A DNA stretch of 64,000 nucleotides, taken from Pseudonocardia sp. (GTDB taxonomy: Bacteria; Actinomycetota; Actinomycetes; Mycobacteriales; Pseudonocardiaceae). Of this stretch, positions 33,699 through 42,048 are shown in pieces. The notes beneath the pieces were generated by a model. That model had not been told where the DNA came from. It did not search any database and was given only the letters and a program-made list of their open reading frames with translations. The position numbers and the translations under genes were made by a program. How positions within the stretch are numbered: position 1 is the first letter of the stretch; each line of letters starts with the position of its first letter. The stretch lies in the NCBI RefSeq assembly GCF_029263155.1, contig NZ_JAJCYB010000063.1:1-64000 (forward strand), read 5' to 3'.

Positions 33699-34493
33699 TC
33701 ATGGCGCGTCCCCGCGTCCCGCCCTGGATCCGATGTCGATCGTCGACGGTCCGACCCGGCCGCGCGGCCGCGTGACGCCGCCGTCGACGACCGCAGCGGA
33801 GGCGCGCCGCTGCCGCGGCACGTCCGCCGTTCCGGTCGCCGGGCTGCGGGCGGTGTCCGCGCGGTGCAGGTCGGCGAGGCAGGAGCGGAGCATCTCGGCG
33901 TGCTCGACGCCGCTCCGGTCGCAGTCCTGCAGGGCCGCCATGACGACGTCCCGGGCCATGGCCGTGTCGCCGGCCGCGGCGAAGGTGAGCCCGAGCCCGA
34001 GACGGGTGGTGAGGGTGTCGGGGTGGGACGGCCCGAGGACGCGGTTGCGCTGGGGCGCGACCCGGGAGTACAGCCACAGGGCCTCGGACAGCCGCCCGGC
34101 GAGCCGATGCGTGGTCGCCACCGCGTCACGGGCGGCGAGGGTCCGGGCGTGCTCGTCCCCGAACACCCGCTCGCGGCGGTGCAGGTTATCGATCATGAGG
34201 TGCACGCCGGCCTCGTCCCGCCCACCCATCACGAAGGCGACGGCGAGGTTGCCCTCCACGACGAGGGTCGCGGGATGCTCACCTCCGAGCAGCCGCCGGC
34301 AGTCGTCGAGCAATCGCTCCAGCGCGATCACCGCCCGGTCCGGCCGCCCGGCCGCCAGGTGCTCGGCCGCTGCGCCGTTCCGGTCGGCCAGCTCGGCCTG
34401 GTCGCCGACGCTCCGGCCGCCGTCGGCACCGCCCCCGTGCGGGACGACGGCGGAGCGGCTTCCGGGCCATCGGGTCGACCGGCGGGCTGTCAT
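33699..34493 (-). CDS. Tetratricopeptide-repeat protein
   Basis: 264 residues from ATG 34493, preceded by GGAGAGGG. Contains about three kinesin-light-chain-like TPR units of ~42 residues: LLGGEHPATLVVEGNLAVAF, VFGDEHARTLAARDAVATTH, VLGPSHPDTLTTRLGLGLTF. The C-terminal ~60 residues are Arg/Pro-rich and probably disordered. Such TPRs mediate protein contacts and often belong to larger signalling or NB-ARC proteins; this one is stand-alone. Role unknown. Confidence 0.75.
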   Translation of the reverse strand: MTARRSTRWPGSRSAVVPHGGGADGGRSVGDQAELADRNGAAAEHLAAGRPDRAVIALERLLDDCRRLLGGEHPATLVVEGNLAVAFVMGGRDEAGVHLMIDNLHRRERVFGDEHARTLAARDAVATTHRLAGRLSEALWLYSRVAPQRNRVLGPSHPDTLTTRLGLGLTFAAAGDTAMARDVVMAALQDCDRSGVEHAEMLRSCLADLHRADTARSPATGTADVPRQRRASAAVVDGGVTRPRGRVGPSTIDIGSRAGRGDAP

Positions 34494-34851
34494 CCCTCTC
34501 CTCACGTGCCGTCGGCATCACTCGACCGGGGGACCCGCACCGGTGATGTCACTGACGGTGTACAAGGTAGGGGCGCACCGTGGCCGCTACGGACTGCGCG
34601 GTGCCCGCTGCGCCGGACGGGTCGGCCCGTGCGTTCACCGGGCCGTGCCCGGGCGACGGGCCGCGACCTTGCGCCGGTCGGGTCATCCGATCGTTCGACC
34701 GATCGGCCGATGATCGCGACCGGTGGTCGATCCCGGGCGTCGTGCGGCGCGACGGGTGTCGACGAGCGGTTCGACACGGCCGACGACCCGGTGGTCGGGT
34801 TCGGACGGCGGGTACGGGTTCCGGCCCGATCCGCGCCGCCCGAGATCGCCG
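34494..34851. other. Intergenic region without a supported gene
   Basis: 358 bases between the TPR gene start and the MmpS-like gene stop. ORFs in it are frame shadows. A GATCG-rich stretch at 34689-34740 holds a perfect palindrome ATCGGCCGAT (34702-34711) with several nearby CGATC half sites, a possible operator or terminator of the MmpS-like gene. Nothing else is evident. Confidence 0.4.
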
Positions 34852-35910
34852 TCAGCGACGAACGCTGCAGGAGACCGCCGAGTACTCGCTCTCCGTCGCC
34901 TCCGCGAGGACGACGCCGTCGATGACGATCCGGCAGGAGATCTCGCCCGACGCACCGGCGGCGGAGACCGAGTACTCGGCGGGCTCGGCGACGGCCGGGA
35001 GGGTCTGTTCCCAGGGCAGCTCCGCGCCGGACAGCTGCGCGACCGATTCCCCCCGGCTGTAGGTGATCGCGCCCGCCGGGCCGGATCCGGTCACCTCGAA
35101 GGTGACCTCGGTGGCCGCGGGACCCGCGGCGGCATCGGTCGCGTCCGGGTCGCCGGCGGGAGCCACCCCCGACCGGCCGCTGTCGGCCGACCTCTCGATC
35201 GCGACCGTGCCCCCGGCCGGTCCGGAGACGCCGTCCGGGCCGCCGAGGACGGTCAGCGTGATCGGCACCGCGACCACGACGGCCGCGGCGGCGCCGACCA
35301 CCCACGGCCATCTCCGCCGCAGGGCCACCCGGATGTCGTTCCGCCGGGTCCGGCCGTCCCCCGACGCGTCCGGGCGACGGCGACCGGCCGGCCGGTCCGC
35401 AGCGTCGCGGCGGTCGGGTCCGGGGGTCCGGTCGCGCCGCGGGGCCGGGCGGTCACCGCCGCCGAGCGGACGCCGGTCGTCGGTCCCGGGCCGGTCGTCG
35501 GTCCCGGGCCGCCTGCGGGCGTCCCGGTCGGGGTCGGGCCGAGCGGGCTCGTCGCCGGCACGGCGGTGCCCGCCGTGGTAAGCCCGGACATCACCGGGCG
35601 GGGTCGCGGCGGCCGGGCGTCGACCACCGGGGTGCGGGCCGTACGAGGAGACGTCGGGTCCGGACGTCTCGGGTACGCGGCGGTGCCCGCGCCGTGGCCC
35701 GTGGTCGGTCCGGCCGCCTCCCGGCCGGTCGCCGGCGTGACGGCCGGTGACCGCGCCCGGCATCGGCGGTGCGACGTCCCCGCGGGCCACGAACGGCCGG
35801 GCCGCCTGCTCCTGACCCGGCCGGGGGACGGCGCGGCGTCGCGGCGGCGGAGGCGGTTCGTCGTCGAGCATCCAGCGTCCCGCTGCCGGATCCCACCGTG
35901 GTCCAGGCAC
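34852..35910 (-). CDS. MmpS-like membrane protein with long disordered cytoplasmic region
   Basis: 352 residues from GTG 35910, chosen for the GGAGGGGG upstream and the native-looking start (MPGPRWDPAAGRWMLDDEPP). Residues ~1-200 are Arg/Pro/Asp-rich and probably disordered. One membrane span follows (WPWVVGAAAAVVVAVPITL). The exported C-terminal domain VTFEVTGSGPAGAITYSRG...LPWEQT...SCRIVIDG is MmpS-like. MmpS proteins usually assist MmpL exporters; no mmpL is adjacent. An earlier start up to 36207 is open but looks non-coding. Confidence 0.72.
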   Translation of the reverse strand: MPGPRWDPAAGRWMLDDEPPPPPRRRAVPRPGQEQAARPFVARGDVAPPMPGAVTGRHAGDRPGGGRTDHGPRRGHRRVPETSGPDVSSYGPHPGGRRPAAATPPGDVRAYHGGHRRAGDEPARPDPDRDARRRPGTDDRPGTDDRRPLGGGDRPAPRRDRTPGPDRRDAADRPAGRRRPDASGDGRTRRNDIRVALRRRWPWVVGAAAAVVVAVPITLTVLGGPDGVSGPAGGTVAIERSADSGRSGVAPAGDPDATDAAAGPAATEVTFEVTGSGPAGAITYSRGESVAQLSGAELPWEQTLPAVAEPAEYSVSAAGASGEISCRIVIDGVVLAEATESEYSAVSCSVRR

Positions 35911-36368
35911 GTCCGTCCCCCTCCGTTGCCGCGAAGAGTCAACGAACGGGCCGGTCGTCGGTGACGGCCGCGCGCCCCGGTCCGCGCCCGACGCGCGGAT
36001 CACGGATCCCACCGGGCCCGCCCGGCCGGCCGGCCCGGTGGGGACGCCCGGGTCACGGCTTGGCATCGGGGGCGCTCCGGGTCGCGGAGCCGCTGCTACG
36101 GTCCGCCGGATCCACGTCGGAGCGCGGCCTCGGGGGGCCCGTTCGGGGGCCGAGGAGCCCTGGTTGAGCGCGCGCCCGACGCCATCGCCCCTGTGCGACC
36201 GCTCCACGGACCTCCCCGCCGGTCAGCAGCGACCGGCAGAGGATGCGGGTCGGGCCATCGCCCTCGCCCCCGCGGGCCGACGCCGCCTCGCGGCGAAGGC
36301 CGCCACCATCCCGAGACATCCACCCGCGCCGCCCGGCGTCGGGCGATACTGCGCGAACGGAGAACCCC
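35911..36368. other. Divergent intergenic region between MmpS-like and DUF4333 genes
   Basis: 458 bases that should carry the promoters for both directions. Open frames cross it on both strands but are Arg/Pro/Gly-rich without family character. No hairpin, riboswitch or clear -35/-10 pair identified. Confidence 0.4.
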
Positions 36369-36917
36369 GTGCCCCCCACCCGAACCCGACCTCCCCGGCG
36401 CCGGCCGAGGCGAGCCGGCACCGTGCTGGCGATCGTCGGCGTCCTCGCGCTCGGCGGCTGCGGCGGCGAGACGCCCGGCGCCGGGGGCGTCGACGTCACC
36501 GAGCACCTCGACGCGCAGCTCGGCAGCGTGGGGATCGTCGCCGACCCGGGCTCGCTGGCCTGTGACGACGTCGACCTCGGCGTCGGTGCCTCCGTCGGCT
36601 GCACCTTCACCGCCGGCGGTCAGCCCGTCGGCCTGACCGCCGAGGTGACCTCGGTCGAGGGTTCCGGTGTCGGATTCGACGTCTCCACCCAGGCACGGCC
36701 GGTGCCGGCGGAGGTCCTGGGGACCACCGTGGCGACGCGGGCGGGCCAGCAGCTGGGCGCGGCGATCGACTCCGCGGAATGCGCCGGGGAGCTGGCACCG
36801 ACCGTCGGGGAGTCGACGTCGTGCACGCTGACCAGCGGCGCGGAGACCAGGGACGTCACCGTCACCGTCACCGGGGTCGACGGTGGCCGGCTCGACTACA
36901 CCCTGGACGCGGCATGA
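36369..36917 (+). CDS. Lipoprotein with two DUF4333-like repeats
   Basis: 182 residues from GTG 36369 (CGGAGA upstream). Signal peptide with lipobox LGGC. The mature part has two similar ~70-residue halves, each with a conserved Cys pair: VTEHLDAQLG...SLACDDVDLGVGASVGCTFTAGG and LGAAIDSAECAGEL...VGESTSCTLTSGAE, as in DUF4333 proteins of actinobacteria. Cell-surface, function unknown. The stop overlaps the start of the CAP-domain gene (ATGA), so the two are co-translated. Confidence 0.78.
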   Translation: MPPTRTRPPRRRPRRAGTVLAIVGVLALGGCGGETPGAGGVDVTEHLDAQLGSVGIVADPGSLACDDVDLGVGASVGCTFTAGGQPVGLTAEVTSVEGSGVGFDVSTQARPVPAEVLGTTVATRAGQQLGAAIDSAECAGELAPTVGESTSCTLTSGAETRDVTVTVTGVDGGRLDYTLDAA

Positions 36918-38266
36918 CGGCGCACGGTGCGCGGCGCCGGGTGCGCGTGGCGGGTTCGGTCACCGCGCTGCTGGTGGCCCTCGCCCTCGTCCAGGGCGTC
37001 GCGGTGACGTCGGCGGCGGCCTCCACGGCGAGCACCCCGGTGGACTACCGGGCGCTGGAGCAGCAGATCGCGCAGGCCGTCAACGACGCGCGGACGGACC
37101 CCGCCGCGATGGCCGCGACCCTCGAATCCCTGCAGGCCAGCCCCGACGGCCCCTACAGCGTGAAGCTGCCCGACGGCAGTCGCGTGAGCACCCAGATGCC
37201 CGACCTCGTGCAGGCCGCCCGGGAGGCCAGGACGCAGCCGGCCCTGCCTCCGCTCGCCTGGTCCGAACAGCTGGCCGACCTCGGACGCACGTGGGCCGGT
37301 CGGGCGTGGAAGGAGCAGCACGGCGACTACGCCGCACGGACGAAGCGGGCGGGCGTCGAGGTGATGGCGATCGAGGCGATCACCGCGGCGGACGCCAACC
37401 CGAACTCCTTCGTCTACGCGTTCTGGATCAGCAGCGGCGAGTGGAACCGCTCCTCCGTGTGGGATCCCGCCGCGTACTCGGGCCGGGGCCACCGGGGCAT
37501 CGTCAACGACAGCCGCATGACCGCGATCGGTGTCGGCTGCGGGCCGCACCGCGACACCTACGACCCGTCCCGGGTGATGGCCATCTGCGTGCTCAACGAC
37601 GGCGTCGACCCGGCCGACCGGAGCCCGGTCGCCACACCGGCGGCCGGCGGTGCGCCGTCGCTCGCGGACCTGCCGGCCGCCGTCGCAGGCTCGGTGGGCA
37701 CCACGACCGACCCGGAGCGGTCGACCCTGACCGTGGACACCTCGACCCCGGCCGTCCCGGCCCCCACCGGCGAGGACCCCTTCGCCCCGGTCGTCGGCGA
37801 CATCGCCGCCACCGACGGCGCCACCGACGCCGGCGCCGCGCCGGCGCCCGACGCCCCACCCGCCGACCTCGCCCACGGCGAGACGTGGGACGTCAACGGT
37901 GACGGCAGCTTCCTGATCACCGTGACCGCGCAGGACGAGTTCACGCCGTCGGAACAGGCGACGATCACCGGGTACGGCACGACGGCCACGGCCTACCGCG
38001 GCTACGAGATCCGGTACGAGAACAACAGCGACACGTCCTACTCCCTGCCCGACGTCGTCACGCAGTGGACCTGCACCTCGGGGACCGAGCGGCTGCCGTT
38101 CGTCCTCCAGCCGCCCGGCCAGGGACTGCCCGCTCCGGGGCAGCTCGGGCGGGGGGCGGCCGTGTTCGCCTTCGGCTGCGGCACCGGTGCGGACGGTCAT
38201 GCCGAGGTCGGCGCTCAGCTGGGCGGCGAGCTCGGGGGCGGGTCACGGACCTGGGTCCAGCGGTAG
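36914..38266 (+). CDS. Secreted CAP/SCP-domain protein
   Basis: 450 residues with a cleavable signal peptide (about 1-38). The CAP domain (~45-210) has IAQAVNDARTDPA, LPPLAWSEQLADLGRTWAGR, VEVMAIEAIT and the GRGHRGIVNDSRMTAIGVGC core with its conserved His. A Pro/Ala linker leads to a beta-rich C-terminal domain (FLITVTAQDEFTPSEQATI...). CAP proteins bind lipids or act in the envelope. Coupled to the DUF4333 lipoprotein. A strong terminator follows. Confidence 0.8.
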   Translation: MTAHGARRRVRVAGSVTALLVALALVQGVAVTSAAASTASTPVDYRALEQQIAQAVNDARTDPAAMAATLESLQASPDGPYSVKLPDGSRVSTQMPDLVQAAREARTQPALPPLAWSEQLADLGRTWAGRAWKEQHGDYAARTKRAGVEVMAIEAITAADANPNSFVYAFWISSGEWNRSSVWDPAAYSGRGHRGIVNDSRMTAIGVGCGPHRDTYDPSRVMAICVLNDGVDPADRSPVATPAAGGAPSLADLPAAVAGSVGTTTDPERSTLTVDTSTPAVPAPTGEDPFAPVVGDIAATDGATDAGAAPAPDAPPADLAHGETWDVNGDGSFLITVTAQDEFTPSEQATITGYGTTATAYRGYEIRYENNSDTSYSLPDVVTQWTCTSGTERLPFVLQPPGQGLPAPGQLGRGAAVFAFGCGTGADGHAEVGAQLGGELGGGSRTWVQR

Positions 38267-38286
38267 CGCCACGGGCCCGACGGGGG

Positions 38287-38325
38287 CCGGATCCCACGAC
38301 GTCGACCTGGCGTCGTGGGGTCCGG
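38287..38325 (+). terminator. Terminator hairpin after CAP-domain gene
   Basis: 15-bp stem, arms CCGGATCCCACGACG (38287-38301) and CGTCGTGGGGTCCGG (38311-38325) with one G-T pair, and a nine-base loop. It lies 20 bases after the CAP gene stop. Confidence 0.7.
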
Positions 38326-38472
38326 CCACGTTGCGCAGGCGGGTAGCGGCGCTGCCGCAGGAAGACGTCGGTACCGGCCGACGAACTGCACCTGGTGCCA
38401 GACGAGCACTCCGGCACCGAGCTACATCGAGATCATGGCCTCGTCGGCGGTGAGCCCCACGCCCGAGCGGCG

Positions 38473-38766
38473 TCAGCTCCGGGCCTCGACGTGGAACTGG
38501 ACGCTCTGCATGGATTCGATCGCCTCGCGGGGCAGCTCGAGATGCGCGGGATGGACGAGGTAGGCGGCGAAGTCCTCGACGGTCTCGAACTCCGTGACGA
38601 TCGCGTAGTCGGCGTTCGCCGGGCGCTCGCCCAGGTCGTGCCCGTGCCGCGTGCGGATGGGGAAGTCGAGCCGGCCCGGCAGGGCGGCGACCGCCTGCGC
38701 GAACGCCTCGATGTCGGTCGAGCTCGCCGACTCTCTGAACCTGAGCGTCAGGCAGTGGATCACCAT
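38473..38766 (-). CDS. Dabb (stress-responsive A/B barrel) family protein
   Basis: 97 residues from ATG 38766, with GGAGG six bases upstream. Ferredoxin-like Dabb barrel: MVIHCLTLRFRES, VAALPGRLDFPIRTRHGHDL, YAIVTEFETVEDFAAYLVHP and the terminal VQFHVEAR strand. Members are small dimeric enzymes or stress proteins. It is divergent from the catabolic operon starting at 39071 and has its own promoter at 38840-38868, so it may be a pathway accessory protein. Confidence 0.85.
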   Translation of the reverse strand: MVIHCLTLRFRESASSTDIEAFAQAVAALPGRLDFPIRTRHGHDLGERPANADYAIVTEFETVEDFAAYLVHPAHLELPREAIESMQSVQFHVEARS

Positions 38767-38839
38767 CGCGACCTCCGCGTCGGATGGACCGTCCCGTGAA
38801 CGCCGGGCATCTGGTCCATGGTCACCATTTTCGTGACTG

Positions 38840-38868
38840 ATAATAGACATGTTGTGTGAGTCGACCAA
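38840..38868 (-). promoter_or_regulatory. Candidate promoter of the Dabb gene
   Basis: On the minus strand TTGGTC (38863-38868) and TATTAT (38840-38845) are separated by 17 bases, close to the vegetative sigma consensus. This lies ~74 bases upstream of the ATG at 38766, in a locally AT-rich patch of otherwise GC-rich DNA. Confidence 0.5.
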
Positions 38869-38982
38869 GTCTCCCGCCGCAACTGTGAGGGTCAGACCGA
38901 CTTTCTGCAGCTCATTCGCCATGCGCGGCCTGGACGGCTGACTCACCTGACTCGCAAGTACCTCCGGGGTGGTGATCGATGA

Positions 38983-39012
38983 TTGACTTAACCGCGCCGC
39001 CGGATCTAACTT
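38983..39012 (+). promoter_or_regulatory. Candidate promoter of the catabolic operon
   Basis: TTGACT (38983-38988) and TAACTT (39007-39012) with an 18-base spacer, 58 bases before the first ATG at 39071. Between this and the opposite promoter lie TGAGTC/GACTCA half sites (around 38856-38952) that could be operator sites for the TetR-type regulator downstream; this is inference. Confidence 0.5.
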
Positions 39013-39070
39013 GTGGCCTGTCGCCCCTATCCGAGGGGCCGCGCCCGCCACGACCGGGAGGGGCTTGAAG

Positions 39071-40045
39071 ATGAAGCTGGGTTGCTCGTTCGCCACGTCG
39101 CTGGAGACCCCGGAGCACATCCGCATCGCCGAGCAACTCGGCTACGAGCGCGCGCTCTGCTACGACTCGCCCGCGCTCTATCCCGACGTGTGGATGGCGC
39201 TGAACCGCGCCGCGGAGCTGACGGAGCGGATCGAGCTCGGACCGGGCGTGCTGATCCCGAGCCTGCGGCACCCGATGGTCACGGCGTCGGCGATCACGAC
39301 GCTGGTGCACTCCGCGGGCGAGGGGCGGGTGTTCGTCGGTATCGGGAGCGGGTTCACCGGCCGGTTGGCCATGGGGCGGCCGCCGGTGCCGTGGGCGCAG
39401 GTCGAGCACTACGCCCGCACCGTCCAGGCCCTCCTGCGCGGCGAGCGAGTGGAGTGGGAGGGGGCGATCATGCAGGTGATCCACCCCGACAGGCGCTTCG
39501 GGCCCCGCCTTCCGATCACGGTGCCGTGGGGCGTCGCCGGGGAGGGCCCCAAGGGGACCCGGGTCGCCCGTGACCTCGGCGCCGAGCTGTTGCGGATCAC
39601 GGCCCCCGAGCCGGGGTTCGACCGGCAGTCGATGGTGTTGGCCGGCACGGTGCTCGACGACGGGGAGGACCCCGGATCCGAACGCGCGATCGACGCGGCC
39701 GGCCACGCGGCCGGTCTGTTCCTGCACTGGGCGGTCGAGCACGGCGTGATCGACGAACTGCTGGGCGAGGGCGGCCACGTGTGGGCCGCCGCGTACGACC
39801 ACATCCCCGAGAACATCCGCCACATCGCCCTGCACGACCGCCACGTCGTCGGCGTCAACGACGTCGACCGGCCCTTCGTCACCACCGAGGTGATGACCGC
39901 AGCGGGGGTGGCGCTCACCCGCAAGGAGTGGCGGGCCCGGCTCGACGCCCTCCGCGACAGCGGCTGTGCACACGTGCACTACCAGCCCGCCGGCCCCGAC
40001 ATCCCCCGCGAGCTCGAGGCGTTCGCGGCCGCCTTCACCAGCTGA
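39071..40045 (+). CDS. LLM-class (F420-dependent type) oxidoreductase
   Basis: 324 residues from ATG 39071, preceded by GGGAGGGG. Bacterial-luciferase fold: N-terminal MKLGCSFATSLETPEHIRIA, LGPGVLIPSLRHPMVTASAI, the GRVFVGIGSGFTGR segment and LPITVPWGVAGEGPKGTRVA. Probably an F420-dependent oxidation/reduction of a secondary metabolite or terpenoid/steroid-type substrate. First gene of the operon 39071-45613. Confidence 0.82.
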   Translation: MKLGCSFATSLETPEHIRIAEQLGYERALCYDSPALYPDVWMALNRAAELTERIELGPGVLIPSLRHPMVTASAITTLVHSAGEGRVFVGIGSGFTGRLAMGRPPVPWAQVEHYARTVQALLRGERVEWEGAIMQVIHPDRRFGPRLPITVPWGVAGEGPKGTRVARDLGAELLRITAPEPGFDRQSMVLAGTVLDDGEDPGSERAIDAAGHAAGLFLHWAVEHGVIDELLGEGGHVWAAAYDHIPENIRHIALHDRHVVGVNDVDRPFVTTEVMTAAGVALTRKEWRARLDALRDSGCAHVHYQPAGPDIPRELEAFAAAFTS

Positions 40046-40075
40046 CCGGACCCGACGGAAGGATCGCCGACGGCG

Positions 40076-40849
40076 ATGGAAGACCTGACGTTCATCGAGT
40101 GGCAGGAAGACGGCCCGGTGGCCACCGTGTGGCTGAACCGGCCACCGGTCAACGCGACCGACCACGAGCTCTACACCGAGATCCGGCAGTTCTTCGGCCA
40201 CCTGTCCGCCTACCTGCCCGACGCGAGGGCGGTGGTGCTGGCGGGCCGGGGCAAGCACTTCTGCGCGGGCAACGATCTCGCCGAGTTCCGGACCATGGAC
40301 CCCGACAACGCCCCGGCACGCCTGGAACTGGCCCGCGAGGCGTTCTGGGCGATCTACGACGCACCGCTGCCGGTCATCGCCGCGGTGCACGGCGTCGCGG
40401 TCGGGTCCGGGCTGGCCATCGCGGCGTCGTGCGACCTGGTCGTCGCGGCCGAGGGCGCGCGGTTCGCCACCCCCGAGGTCACCGTCGGGGTGCTCGGCGG
40501 GGCCAAGCACCTCTCCCGGCTGGTGCCGCAGGGCGTGGTGCGGTTGATGCACTACACCGGCGATCTCTACCCGGCCGAGAAGCTGCTGCCCTACGGCGGG
40601 ATCGTGGAGATCGTCCCGCAGGAGCAGCTGCTCGGGTCCGCACGCGCGCTGGCGCGCTCGATCGCCCGGCACAGCCCGGTGACCCTCGAGCTGGCCAAGC
40701 GCAGCCTCAACGGCATCGAGTACATGGACCTCAAACCCGGCTACGAGTTCGAGCAGCGCCTCACCCGCGAGCTGTCGGGGTACGCCGACTCGAAAGAGGC
40801 GGTCAACGCCTTCCTCGAGCGCCGGGCGCCCGTCTACACGGGGCGGTGA
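40076..40849 (+). CDS. Enoyl-CoA hydratase/isomerase family protein
   Basis: 257 residues, crotonase fold: KHFCAGNDLAEF (oxyanion hole), AAVHGVAVGSGLAIAASCDLV, PEVTVGVLGGAKHLSRLVPQ, LELAKRSLNG. The usual catalytic Glu positions are changed (VGSGL and GVLGGAK), so it may be a variant hydratase, isomerase or hydrolase. Second gene of the catabolic operon; the stop overlaps the next start (GTGA). Confidence 0.85.
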   Translation: MEDLTFIEWQEDGPVATVWLNRPPVNATDHELYTEIRQFFGHLSAYLPDARAVVLAGRGKHFCAGNDLAEFRTMDPDNAPARLELAREAFWAIYDAPLPVIAAVHGVAVGSGLAIAASCDLVVAAEGARFATPEVTVGVLGGAKHLSRLVPQGVVRLMHYTGDLYPAEKLLPYGGIVEIVPQEQLLGSARALARSIARHSPVTLELAKRSLNGIEYMDLKPGYEFEQRLTRELSGYADSKEAVNAFLERRAPVYTGR

Positions 40850-42048
40850 CCGTGTCGTCATCGTCGGGGCCGCCGTCATCGGGGTCGCCGTCATCGGGGC
40901 CGACGGAGTCGCTCGACGCGTTCCGTGCGCGGGCCAGGGCCTGGCTCGCCGCCGCCGACATCCCCGAGGTGCCCCGCGACATCGACGGCCGGTTCGCGAC
41001 GCTGCGGCAGTGGCAGAAGACCCTCTTCGCCGCGGGATGGCTCGGCCTCTCCTGGTCACGGGAGGCGGGTGGCCAGGGTCTGACCCATCTCCATCAGCTG
41101 GTGTTCGTCGAGGAGCTCGCCCGGGCGGGCGCACCGCAGCCCATCGGCCTGATCGGGCTGGAGGTCGTCGGGCCGTCGATCGACCGGTACGGCAGCGACC
41201 GGCAGCGCCGCGAGCTGCTCCCGCGGCTCCTGTCCGGCGACGACATCTGGTGCCAGGGCTTCTCCGAGCCGGACGCGGGCTCGGATCTCGCCTCGCTGCG
41301 GACCCGCGCGGTGGCCGACGGCGACGAGTTCGTCGTCTCCGGCCAGAAGATCTGGACGAGCTGGGCGCACCTGTCGCAGTGGTGCGCCCTGCTGGTCCGT
41401 ACCGACACCTCCGTGCGCAAGCAGGCCGGCATCAGCTACCTGCTCGTCGACATGGCGAGCACGGGCATCACCACCCGGCCGATCACGCAGATGACCGGCG
41501 ACCGGGAGTTCTGCGAGGTCTTCTTCGACGACGTCCGGGTGCCCCGCGACAACGTGCTGGGTGAGGTCGACGGGGGCTGGGCCATCGCCACGCACACGCT
41601 GGGCAGCGAACGTGCCGGTGCCACGCTGCGCCGCCGCGTCGAGTGCGAGGTGGCGCTGGGCGAGGCGCTCGACCACATCCGGGCCGCGCGGGGACCCTCG
41701 AGCGACGACCGGGCGGCGGCCGCCATGGGTCGTGCGCACGTCGCGATGCGGGTCCTCGACGCGCAGACCAGGCAGACCACCGCCCGGCTGGTCGCCGACA
41801 CCGGGCCCACCCCCATGGACTCCGTGGACAAGCTGCTGCTCACCGACGTGGAGCAGATCGTGTTCGCCGAGATCGCCGCCCTGCTCGGGCCGTTGCGGGC
41901 GCTGCCGGGCACCCGGGCGCGCGGACTCCTCTCACAGCGATGGGCCTACGAGCACCTCTACTCGCGGGCGGCCTCGATCTACGGCGGCTCGTCGCAGATC
42001 CAGCGCACCATCATCGCCGAGCGGCTGCTGGGACTGCCCCGTGGCTGA
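40846..42048 (+). CDS. Acyl-CoA dehydrogenase, larger subunit type
   Basis: 400 residues, start GTG 40846 (or 40852). A short Ser/Pro/Gly-rich N-terminus, coded by a GTCATCGGGG-like tandem repeat, precedes the ACAD fold: LGLSWSREAGGQG, WCQGFSEPDAGSDLASLRT, FVVSGQKIWTSWAHLSQWC, FDDVRVPRDNVLGEVDGGW, and the end RAASIYGGSSQIQRTIIAERLLGLP. FAD enzyme making the alpha,beta double bond. With the next gene it probably forms an alpha2beta2 complex as in sterol/side-chain FadE pairs. Confidence 0.88.
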   Translation: MTVSSSSGPPSSGSPSSGPTESLDAFRARARAWLAAADIPEVPRDIDGRFATLRQWQKTLFAAGWLGLSWSREAGGQGLTHLHQLVFVEELARAGAPQPIGLIGLEVVGPSIDRYGSDRQRRELLPRLLSGDDIWCQGFSEPDAGSDLASLRTRAVADGDEFVVSGQKIWTSWAHLSQWCALLVRTDTSVRKQAGISYLLVDMASTGITTRPITQMTGDREFCEVFFDDVRVPRDNVLGEVDGGWAIATHTLGSERAGATLRRRVECEVALGEALDHIRAARGPSSDDRAAAAMGRAHVAMRVLDAQTRQTTARLVADTGPTPMDSVDKLLLTDVEQIVFAEIAALLGPLRALPGTRARGLLSQRWAYEHLYSRAASIYGGSSQIQRTIIAERLLGLPRG

